A stretch of DNA of 6,451 nucleotides. Origin: RUG11198 sp964600615 (GTDB lineage Bacteria > Bacillota_I > Bacilli_A > RF39 > UBA660). Where the stretch lies: assembly GCA_964600615.1 (NCBI GenBank), contig CAZRJK010000034.1, forward strand, positions 1 through 6,451, given 5' to 3'. Of the stretch, positions 1-5,261 are shown piece by piece (positions within the stretch are counted from its first letter, which is position 1; each line of letters starts with the position of its first letter). The notes under the pieces are model-generated. The model was not told where the DNA came from, ran no database searches, and saw only the letters and a list, made by a program, of their open reading frames with translations. A program made the position numbers and the translations under genes.

Positions 1-611
1 CAATTGATACCCTAAAAGAAAGAGCCTATGTAAAAGTAGTAGAAAAGAAATTTATCCCAACAGAAGTAGGATTTGATATAACTGATAGACTACAAGAATT
101 CTTTAAAGATATAATAAATGTTAAATATACCAAAGAAATGGAAGATGACCTAGATAAAATAGCAGATGGTAATCTGGTTTGGTATAAACTACTAGATAGA
201 TTCTATAACGAATTTGAACCAAAAGTAGAAGTAGCATTTAAAGATATGGAAAAGAAAGCACCTGAAGAAACAGGAGAACTATGTCCAAAATGTAATAGCC
301 CATTAGTAATAAAACAATCAAAATATGGTAAATTTACTGCTTGTTCTAATTATCCAGAATGTAAATACATAAAACCTAAAGATACTCAAAAAGAAACAGT
401 AGAAATAATGGATTGTCCACATTGTGGAGGAAAAATAATAGAAAAAACTACTAGAAAAGGAAAAATATTTTATGGATGTAATAATTATCCAAAATGTAAA
501 ACAGCTACTTGGGATAAACCAACAGGAGAATTATGTCCAAAATGTAAAGAATTATTAGTAGAAACTAAATCAGAAATAAAATGTTCTAGTTGTGACTATA
601 TAAAAGAATAA
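1..611 (+). CDS. topA: DNA topoisomerase I, C-terminal part (5' end outside window)
   Basis: Type IA topoisomerase, which relaxes negative supercoils by single-strand passage. The frame is open from base 3 with no stop, so this is the last ~202 residues of a longer protein. The catalytic Toprim and active-site Tyr domains lie upstream of the window. The visible part begins with the conserved end of the topoisomerase core (FIPTEVGFDITDRL, then EMEDDLDKIADG and a WYKLLDRFYNEF stretch). Three C-terminal zinc-ribbon fingers follow: finger 1 Cys codons span 282-362 (CxxC...CxNYPxC), finger 2 spans 414-497 (same pattern), and finger 3 spans 534-593 (CxxC-x12-CxxC, shorter and lacking the NYP turn). 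Such fingers bind single-stranded DNA in TopA. An ATG at 138 is internal to the gene and is not its start. The stop codon TAA at 609-611 lies in the foot of the following terminator. Identity is secure; only the length is unknown. Confidence 0.96.
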   Translation, partial: IDTLKERAYVKVVEKKFIPTEVGFDITDRLQEFFKDIINVKYTKEMEDDLDKIADGNLVWYKLLDRFYNEFEPKVEVAFKDMEKKAPEETGELCPKCNSPLVIKQSKYGKFTACSNYPECKYIKPKDTQKETVEIMDCPHCGGKIIEKTTRKGKIFYGCNNYPKCKTATWDKPTGELCPKCKELLVETKSEIKCSSCDYIKE

Positions 612-634
612 CTGTACTAAAGTACAGTTTTTTT
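610..634 (+). terminator. Intrinsic terminator between convergent topA and sigK, probably bidirectional
   Basis: An 8-bp perfect stem, AACTGTAC (610-617) with GTACAGTT (622-629), encloses a TAAA loop and is followed by a T run to 634. It starts inside the topA stop codon, and its T run touches the sigK stop codon (633-635). Read on the minus strand, the same hairpin is followed by a broken T tract (rc of 601-609), so it can plausibly end sigK transcripts too. Confidence 0.85.
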
Positions 635-1331
635 AATCACAATATTTTTTATTCTTAATAAATTCTCTTAATATTTTAGTAACAGCCCTCTTTTCGATTC
701 TAGAAACATAACTCCTAGAAATACCTAATATCTTAGCAATCTCTTTCTGTGTTAATTCATCTTTATTATTAAAACCATATCTCATATAAATAATCTTTCT
801 TTCTCTTGGAGTAAGAACATGTAAATATTCATTTAATAACTTAATATTATCCTTAACATAAATATCTTCCAAATAATCAGGATCCTTTGTCTTTAATATA
901 TCTAAAACAGTTATTTCATTACCATCTTTATCACAACTAATACCATCATAAATACTTATATTTTTACTATTCTTTTTATTACTCCTAAAATACATTAATA
1001 TCTCATTTTCAGCACATTTAGCAATATAAGTAGTAAGCTTAACTTTTTTATTCATAGAATATGTATCAATACCCTTAATTAAACCAACTGTTCCAATACC
1101 TATTAAATCATCAACATCACTAGTACTAGTCTCAAACTTCTTAACAATATGAGCAACTAATCTTAAATTATGTAATACTAACTTATTTCTAGCCTCTTTA
1201 TCGCCATTTTTCATCTTAATAATATATTCTTCTTCCTCTTTATTAGATAAAGGAGGAGGAAATACTTCATTAGAGTAACTACCCATAAAAGAAAGATTAG
1301 ATATAATAAAATTAAACAAACTAAAAAGCAT
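633..1331 (-). CDS. sigK: Sporulation sigma factor K precursor (pro-sigma-K)
   Basis: A sigma-70 family factor of 232 residues that, by homology, directs late mother-cell transcription during sporulation. Region 2 is visible at about residues 46-120 (ARNKLVLHNLRLVAHIVKKF, then DLIGIGTVGLIKGIDTY and TTYIAKCAENEILMYFRS). Region 4 is at about 170-226, with the helix-turn-helix ISRSYVSRIEKRA that is nearly identical to Bacillus SigK. The NAF/PQPL-like segment appears here as EVFPPPLS (22-29). The first ~18 residues are hydrophobic (MLFSLFNFIISNLSFMGS), matching the membrane-associated pro-sequence that SpoIVFB removes; a Ser18-Tyr19 bond aligns with the known Ser-Tyr cleavage site. The ATG at 1331 is chosen because AGAGGTGG lies just upstream, whereas the internal Met16 has no ribosome-binding site. 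The gene is uninterrupted, so no skin-type excision element is needed. SigG, SigF and SigE are less likely given the pro-sequence and the region 4 match. It is convergent with topA and divergent from the yqeG operon. Confidence 0.92.
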   Translation of the reverse strand: MLFSLFNFIISNLSFMGSYSNEVFPPPLSNKEEEEYIIKMKNGDKEARNKLVLHNLRLVAHIVKKFETSTSDVDDLIGIGTVGLIKGIDTYSMNKKVKLTTYIAKCAENEILMYFRSNKKNSKNISIYDGISCDKDGNEITVLDILKTKDPDYLEDIYVKDNIKLLNEYLHVLTPRERKIIYMRYGFNNKDELTQKEIAKILGISRSYVSRIEKRAVTKILREFIKNKKYCD

Positions 1332-1334
1332 AAA

Positions 1335-1342
1335 CCACCTCT
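1335..1342 (-). promoter_or_regulatory. Strong ribosome-binding site that fixes the sigK start
   Basis: On the minus strand, AGAGGTGG ends 3 bases before the ATG at 1331. It supports translation from Met1 and therefore synthesis of the hydrophobic pro-sequence. Met16 (1284-1286) is preceded by a pyrimidine-rich stretch with no Shine-Dalgarno match. Confidence 0.8.
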
Positions 1343-1378
1343 ATTAAAATATATATTAATATAAGCATTTTAGAACAA

Positions 1379-1407
1379 TTGACATCACAGAAAACCTATG
1401 CTATCAT
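1379..1407 (+). promoter_or_regulatory. Housekeeping (sigma-A type) promoter of the yqeG-sigH operon
   Basis: There is a perfect -35 TTGACA (1379-1384), a 17-bp spacer, and -10 TATCAT (1402-1407) preceded by an extended TGC (1399-1401). Transcription should start near 1413-1415, giving a leader of about 23 nt with AAGGTGAT just before the ATG at 1437. That leaves no room for a riboswitch. It is the only strong promoter seen ahead of the five-gene operon. Confidence 0.85.
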
Positions 1408-1436
1408 TGAATAGAAATTTAGAAAAAGGTGATTAA

Positions 1437-1964
1437 ATGAAAAAATTTTGTCCACAAATATATCAAAAAAATATTTATTCAATTAATTATCAAAAATTAA
1501 AGAAAGAAGGAATTAAATGCCTACTATTTGATTTAGATAATACTTGTATACCTTATAAAAACAATAAAATGCCAAAGAAAATAAAAGATTTATTTGATAA
1601 ATTAGTTAAAATGAATTTTAAAGTAATAATTTTCTCTAATTCACCAAAAAGAAGATTACAAAGAATAATTGAATTAAATAATTTAAAAATAGAGTATAAT
1701 GCCTCATCAAAAAAACCATTACCCCATAACTATAAAAAAGTATTAAAAAAATATAATTATCAAAAAGAAGAAGTATGCATTATTGGTGATCAGTTATTAA
1801 CAGATGTCTTTGGCGGAAATAAAGTAGGTATTAAAACTTGCTTAGTAGACCCAATCACTAAAAAAGAATTCTTTATAACTAAAATATCAAGAAAAATAGA
1901 AAATAATCTCTTCAAAAAATTATCAAAACAAAACAAACTAACAAAAGGAGAATATTATGACTAA
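1437..1964 (+). CDS. yqeG: YqeG-family HAD-superfamily phosphatase
   Basis: A 175-residue HAD-fold hydrolase of the YqeG/IIIA subfamily, likely cytoplasmic; its physiological substrate is not settled. All four HAD motifs are visible: motif I D32-L-D34-N-T36 (nucleophile and acid/base Asp), motif II S67-N-S69, motif III Lys at K92/K93 before PLP, and motif IV G117-D118-Q with T122-D123 that complete the metal site. It is therefore expected to be catalytically competent. Length is typical of the family. The ATG at 1437 follows AAGGTGAT. Its 3' end overlaps yqeH by 8 bases, and yqeG-yqeH adjacency is conserved in Bacillus, which supports a linked role. The last ~20 residues are Lys-rich and look poorly conserved. 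Confidence 0.9.
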   Translation: MKKFCPQIYQKNIYSINYQKLKKEGIKCLLFDLDNTCIPYKNNKMPKKIKDLFDKLVKMNFKVIIFSNSPKRRLQRIIELNNLKIEYNASSKKPLPHNYKKVLKKYNYQKEEVCIIGDQLLTDVFGGNKVGIKTCLVDPITKKEFFITKISRKIENNLFKKLSKQNKLTKGEYYD

Positions 1965-2934
1965 ATGTAATGGCTGTGGTATTGAATTACAAGATAAAGA
2001 TAAAAATAAATTAGGATATACTGAAGATATATCTAAAGGACTTTGTATGCGTTGTTTTAGACTAACTAATTATGGAGAATATCAAAAAGTATCACTTAAC
2101 AATAATGAATATACTAAAATAATAAATAGTATTCCTAAAGATTCTTTAGTAGTTTACACCACTGATATATTATCATTAAATACTAGTATTATTAATAACT
2201 TTAAAAAAATATTATTAGTAATAACTAAAAGAGATATTCTTCCAAATTCTATAAAAGAAGATAAACTAATAACCAAATTAAAGAAATTACATCCTAATAT
2301 AATAGATATAATATTAATAAGTAGCATTAAAAACTATAATATTGATACTCTTTATAGCAAATTAGAATCTTTATCTAATAATAAAGATATTTATATAGTA
2401 GGTTATACTAACACAGGAAAATCTACATTAATAAATACTTTAATTAAAAATTATACTAATGATAATAATAAAATAACAACTAGTATTTATCCCTCTACAA
2501 CATTAGATAAAGTAAAAATAAAAATAAATAATTTAAATATAATCGATACTCCAGGATTAATAGATGAATCTAATATAATTAATTATGTAGAAAAAAATGA
2601 TTTAAAAAGAATCTTACCAAAGTCATCTATTAAACCAAAAACCTGTCAAATAAATAATACAGGAAGTATCTTAATAGATAAATATGTAAGAATAGATTAT
2701 GAAACAAATATAAATAATAGTATTGTTATCTATTCATCACCATTATTAAACATAAATTTTAATAATTATAATAATGATAAATTAAAAGATTTAACTAAAA
2801 CTATTTATAATATTGAATCTAATAAAGATTTAGTAATACCAGGATTATGCTTTATTAAAACAACTAAACCAATAAAAATAACTATCTATACTAATGATAA
2901 AATAAAACCCTATTTAAGAGATAATCTAATCTAA
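1957..2934 (+). CDS. yqeH: YqeH, circularly permuted GTPase for 30S ribosome assembly
   Basis: A 325-residue member of the circularly permuted GTPases; Bacillus YqeH is needed for small-subunit maturation. An N-terminal zinc finger has C4-x2-C7 and C30-x2-C33 (CNGCG ... CMRC). The G motifs then come in permuted order: G4 TKRD (90-93), G5-like SSIK (122-125), G1/P-loop GYTNTGKS (149-156), G2-region STT (180-182), G3 DTPG (197-200). The C-terminal ~120 residues form the treble-clef/NusG-like region and are shorter than usual (the Bacillus protein is about 366 residues). The first residue of G4 is Thr rather than the usual Asn; TKxD also occurs in Rho-family GTPases, so function is probably kept. 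The start at 1957 has AAGGAGA (1945-1951) inside the yqeG 3' end, and the 8-base overlap suggests translational coupling. Confidence 0.93.
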   Translation: MTKCNGCGIELQDKDKNKLGYTEDISKGLCMRCFRLTNYGEYQKVSLNNNEYTKIINSIPKDSLVVYTTDILSLNTSIINNFKKILLVITKRDILPNSIKEDKLITKLKKLHPNIIDIILISSIKNYNIDTLYSKLESLSNNKDIYIVGYTNTGKSTLINTLIKNYTNDNNKITTSIYPSTTLDKVKIKINNLNIIDTPGLIDESNIINYVEKNDLKRILPKSSIKPKTCQINNTGSILIDKYVRIDYETNINNSIVIYSSPLLNINFNNYNNDKLKDLTKTIYNIESNKDLVIPGLCFIKTTKPIKITIYTNDKIKPYLRDNLI

Positions 2935-2946
2935 AAAGGAGAGACT

Positions 2947-3321
2947 ATGGATATAGACAATATAAATATAATTGCTATTGCTTATTTGGGTGATAGCATC
3001 TATGAACTATATATAAGAGAAAAACTATTAAAAAAAGGAATTCAAAAAGTAGAATTATTACAAAAAGAAGCAACTAAATACGTATCCGCTAGAGGACAAG
3101 CTAATATATTAAATTATTTAATAGATAATAATTATCTAACAGAAGAAGAAATAAATATTGTAAAAAGAGGAAGAAATAACAAAAGAAGTAATCACCCTAG
3201 AAATACAGATATAATAACCTATAAACAATCTACTGGATTTGAATCTTTAATAGGATATTTATACCTAAAAAATGATAAAGAAAGATTAAATGAAATACTA
3301 AATTATATCGAGGTGAAATAA
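2947..3321 (+). CDS. mrnC: Mini-ribonuclease III (23S rRNA end maturation)
   Basis: A 124-residue protein made only of an RNase III catalytic domain, with no double-stranded RNA-binding domain; this is the Mini-III family, which trims both ends of 23S precursor rRNA. Visible signatures are AYLGDSIYE with the metal-binding D16, KRGRN (73-77), and TYKQSTGFESLIGYLYL with E99. Bacillus MrnC is about 143 residues; the missing part is at the poorly conserved C-terminus. AAAGGAGAG (2935-2943) sits between the yqeH stop and the ATG. Its stop shares one base with the rlmB start (TAATG at 3319-3323). The mrnC-rlmB order matches that of Bacillus. Confidence 0.93.
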   Translation: MDIDNINIIAIAYLGDSIYELYIREKLLKKGIQKVELLQKEATKYVSARGQANILNYLIDNNYLTEEEINIVKRGRNNKRSNHPRNTDIITYKQSTGFESLIGYLYLKNDKERLNEILNYIEVK

Positions 3322-4019
3322 TGTATATATATGGAAAAAATGTAGCAAGAGAAAAACTAAATACTAATGATAAAATATCTAAAGCCTATATAAGCAATAA
3401 CTTTAAAGAACAAGATATAATAGATAAATTAAAAGAAAAAAAAGTAAATATTCATTTTGTCGATAATAAAGTATTAAATAATAAAGTAGAAGGCTTACAT
3501 CAAGGAATAATCTTAGAAATAGATGATGTAAAAACATATACCTTAGATGAATTCTTAGAAACAGTAAAAAATATTAATAATTCTAAAATAGTTATGTTAG
3601 ATCATTTAGAAGATCCCCATAACTTTGGTGCAATTATTAGAACCTGTGAAGCCCTAGGAATAAACGGAATAATAATACCAAATGATAGATCGGTAAATAT
3701 TAATTCAACAGTAGTAAAAACCTCTGTAGGAGCTATTGAATATATGAAGATAGTAAAAGTTCCTAATCTCCAAGTAGCCATAAAAAAATTAAAAGATAAT
3801 AATTATTGGATAATAGGTACTGATATGGAAGGTACTGATTATAGAGAAATAGATTATAATATGAATACTTGCTTAATAATAGGTAATGAAGGCAAAGGAA
3901 TAAGTAACGTCGTAAGAAATAATTGTGATTTTATAGCATCTATCCCTATGAAAGGAAAAATTAACAGTTTAAATGCTTCAGTTTCTTGTGGCATCATCTT
4001 ATCTAGAATGGTAGATTAA
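3321..4019 (+). CDS. rlmB: SpoU/TrmH-family 23S rRNA 2'-O-methyltransferase RlmB
   Basis: A 232-residue SPOUT methyltransferase that, by homology to RlmB, uses SAM to methylate a ribose 2'-OH in the peptidyl-transferase region of 23S rRNA (G2251 in E. coli). The N-terminal substrate-binding domain (about 1-68) starts YGKNVARE and ends GLHQGIILEI. The SPOUT domain shows motif 1 DHLEDPHNFGAIIRT (94-108, with N101 and R107), motif 2 LIIGNEGKGIS (185-195) and motif 3 IPMKGKINSLNASVS (208-222), which form the trefoil-knot SAM site. Slightly shorter than the ~245-residue norm. Its GAGGTGA (3310-3316) lies inside mrnC. Bacillus YacO/RlmB occupies the same position relative to mrnC and sigH. Assignment to rlmB over other SpoU members rests partly on this context. 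Confidence 0.9.
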   Translation: MYIYGKNVAREKLNTNDKISKAYISNNFKEQDIIDKLKEKKVNIHFVDNKVLNNKVEGLHQGIILEIDDVKTYTLDEFLETVKNINNSKIVMLDHLEDPHNFGAIIRTCEALGINGIIIPNDRSVNINSTVVKTSVGAIEYMKIVKVPNLQVAIKKLKDNNYWIIGTDMEGTDYREIDYNMNTCLIIGNEGKGISNVVRNNCDFIASIPMKGKINSLNASVSCGIILSRMVD

Positions 4020-4020
4020 T

Positions 4021-4629
4021 ATGAATTATAAAGAATTAAATGATAATGAATTAATATCTTTAGCCAAAGAAAATAATGAAGATGCTATAAATCTCTTACA
4101 TAAAAAATATCAACCATTAATAAATAAAAAATGTAATAAATATTATAAATATGTAAAAAACAAAGGAGTAGATTTAGCTGATCTAACCCAAGAATGCTTA
4201 GTAGGATTTGAAGAATCAATAAATAATTTCAATCCCATTGATAATGTTTCCTTCTATACATTTACTAATGTATGTATGGATAGACAACTAATGACTGAAA
4301 TAAAAAGAGTAAATAGAGATAAAAATAAACTATTAAATGAAGCTATACCATTAGAAACAATAGATAATGAAAAAGATTTAAATTTAATAGATTATTTACA
4401 AGATAATACTGATAATCCTGAACTAGGACTATTAGAAGAAGCAGAATATCAAGAATTATATAATAAAATAGCTAAAAACCTAACTAGATTAGAAGAAAGT
4501 GTCTTTGAACTAAGAATACAAAACTTCTCCTACAAAGAGATAGCAGATATTCTAGATAAAGATATAAAAAGTATTGATAATGCAGTTCAAAGAATAAAAA
4601 TAAAAATAAATGAAATAAAAACTAAATAA
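4021..4629 (+). CDS. sigH: Sigma-H-type RNA polymerase sigma factor
   Basis: A 202-residue sigma-70 family factor. In Bacillus, SigH directs transition-phase and sporulation-entry genes. Region 2 spans about 18-100 (DLADLTQECLVGFEESINNF, FYTFTNVCMDRQLMTEIK). Region 4 spans about 150-200, with the helix-turn-helix SYKEIADILDKDIKSIDNAVQRIKIKI closely resembling the diagnostic KSIDNALQRVKRKL of SigH. Context agrees: in Bacillus the order is mrnC-rlmB-rae1-sigH. Here rae1 (yacP) is absent and sigH follows rlmB directly, one base after its stop. No Shine-Dalgarno match is seen before 4021, so translation probably depends on ribosomes finishing rlmB. The stop codon lies inside the terminator stem. 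An alternative would be a generic sigma-70 paralogue, judged less likely. Confidence 0.88.
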   Translation: MNYKELNDNELISLAKENNEDAINLLHKKYQPLINKKCNKYYKYVKNKGVDLADLTQECLVGFEESINNFNPIDNVSFYTFTNVCMDRQLMTEIKRVNRDKNKLLNEAIPLETIDNEKDLNLIDYLQDNTDNPELGLLEEAEYQELYNKIAKNLTRLEESVFELRIQNFSYKEIADILDKDIKSIDNAVQRIKIKINEIKTK

Positions 4630-4643
4630 CATTTAGTTTTTTT
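4617..4643 (+). terminator. Intrinsic terminator of the yqeG-sigH operon
   Basis: A perfect stem AACTAAAT (4620-4627) with ATTTAGTT (4631-4638), extendable by three A-T pairs, has a 3-nt loop and a run of seven T (4637-4643). It includes the last codons and stop of sigH. The T run stops only 4 bases before the -10 box of the next promoter. Confidence 0.82.
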
Positions 4644-4644
4644 A

Positions 4645-4653
4645 TGTTATAAT
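4645..4653 (+). promoter_or_regulatory. Extended -10 promoter of the downstream two-gene unit
   Basis: TGTTATAAT gives a perfect -10 TATAAT (4648-4653) with an upstream TG. The -35 is weak: ATAACA at 4626-4631, 16-bp spacing, lying within the terminator stem. The predicted start near 4660 leaves only about 10 nt before the ATG, almost all of it the AGGTGAT ribosome-binding site (4660-4666). Confidence 0.7.
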
Positions 4654-4669
4654 CAATATAGGTGATAAA

Positions 4670-5257
4670 ATGAATAAAGAATTTAATGATCAAATAGAAG
4701 AATTAAAAGAAGCATATGAAAAAGATCCCAATAAAGTAAAAAAAGAATTAAGAAAAGCTCTAATTAATATAAATTTATCAAATAAAATATTTAAAGACAT
4801 AGACATAGATATAATAGTAACAACCATATTAATAATAATTACTTTTTTAATAGGATTCTTAAATATAAAATCATACGGTATGTACTTATTTGGAATAGCA
4901 TTCTTTTTAGCAGGATTATTTGTAGGAATGAAACAAAAAGGCTTTGGATTAATTTTTTTATTATCTCATGGCGTCACAGGAATTTGTATAATGATAGGTT
5001 CATTACTTAGTAATATCATAAATTCACCTATACTAGAAGATTCAACACCAATGGTATTTATTTATCTAGGACTAGGAATAATAATTATAATTATTGGATT
5101 AATATTAACAGTAATTCATAATCTAAGCGATAATTTAAAAGAAATAAAATGGTTTCAAAATTTAATCTTAGGATTATTTAATATTGCTTTCTTTATGTCA
5201 GCAATATTTCCACATATAATAACAAATTTAAATGCATTAAACATACTAAGAAGGTGA
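4670..5257 (+). CDS. Unrecognised five-helix integral membrane protein
   Basis: I do not recognise this 195-residue protein. The first ~45 residues are hydrophilic and highly charged (Glu/Lys-rich, probably helical or coiled-coil) and likely cytoplasmic, with no signal peptide. About five hydrophobic segments follow: near 47-64, 68-86 (ending GLFVGMKQKGFG), 92-116, 127-149 (a run of Ile/Leu/Gly) and 161-185. The loop at about 117-126 is acidic (ILEDS). No catalytic motif, transporter signature or metal-binding cluster is visible. The start at 4670 is supported by AGGTGAT and the adjacent extended -10 promoter. TGA (5255-5257) is followed at once by TAA in frame. The gene ends 4 bases before the next ATG, so the two are co-transcribed and probably translationally coupled. 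Coding reality is strongly supported by the long open frame and membrane-like composition. Confidence 0.85.
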   Translation: MNKEFNDQIEELKEAYEKDPNKVKKELRKALININLSNKIFKDIDIDIIVTTILIIITFLIGFLNIKSYGMYLFGIAFFLAGLFVGMKQKGFGLIFLLSHGVTGICIMIGSLLSNIINSPILEDSTPMVFIYLGLGIIIIIIGLILTVIHNLSDNLKEIKWFQNLILGLFNIAFFMSAIFPHIITNLNALNILRR

Positions 5258-5258
5258 T
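5251..5258 (+). promoter_or_regulatory. Ribosome-binding site overlapping the upstream stop codon
   Basis: AAGGTGAT covers the final codons and TGA stop of the membrane-protein gene and is 3 bases from the ATG at 5262. It fixes that start and couples translation of the two genes. Confidence 0.75.
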
Positions 5259-5261
5259 AAC

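Noticed and set aside
138..611. A free-standing 157-residue zinc-finger protein starting at the ATG at 138.
   Set aside because: The frame is open to the left edge and reads as conserved topoisomerase I sequence before 138, so this is the end of topA.
1350..1378. Possible sigma-A-like promoter for sigK on the minus strand (TTGTTC at 1373-1378, TATATA at 1350-1355, 17-bp spacer).
   Set aside because: Matches are only 3 of 6 and 4 of 6 in a region so AT-rich that such boxes arise by chance. The expected control of sigK is SigE-dependent, so it was not listed as a feature.
1394..1401. CATAGGTT on the minus strand, resembling a SigE/SigK -10 element upstream of sigK.
   Set aside because: No matching -35 at the expected distance, and it overlaps the well-formed plus-strand promoter of the yqeG operon, so the match is probably incidental.
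1332..1436. Possible riboswitch, small RNA or sporulation-specific excision (skin-like) site in the divergent intergenic region.
   Set aside because: The plus leader is only about 23 nt, no conserved aptamer or long hairpin is seen, and sigK is uninterrupted.
5255..5260. TGA followed by TAA in frame, a hint of TGA=Trp recoding with a one-residue longer protein.
   Set aside because: All visible Trp codons are TGG and no gene has an internal TGA, so the standard code is the simpler reading.
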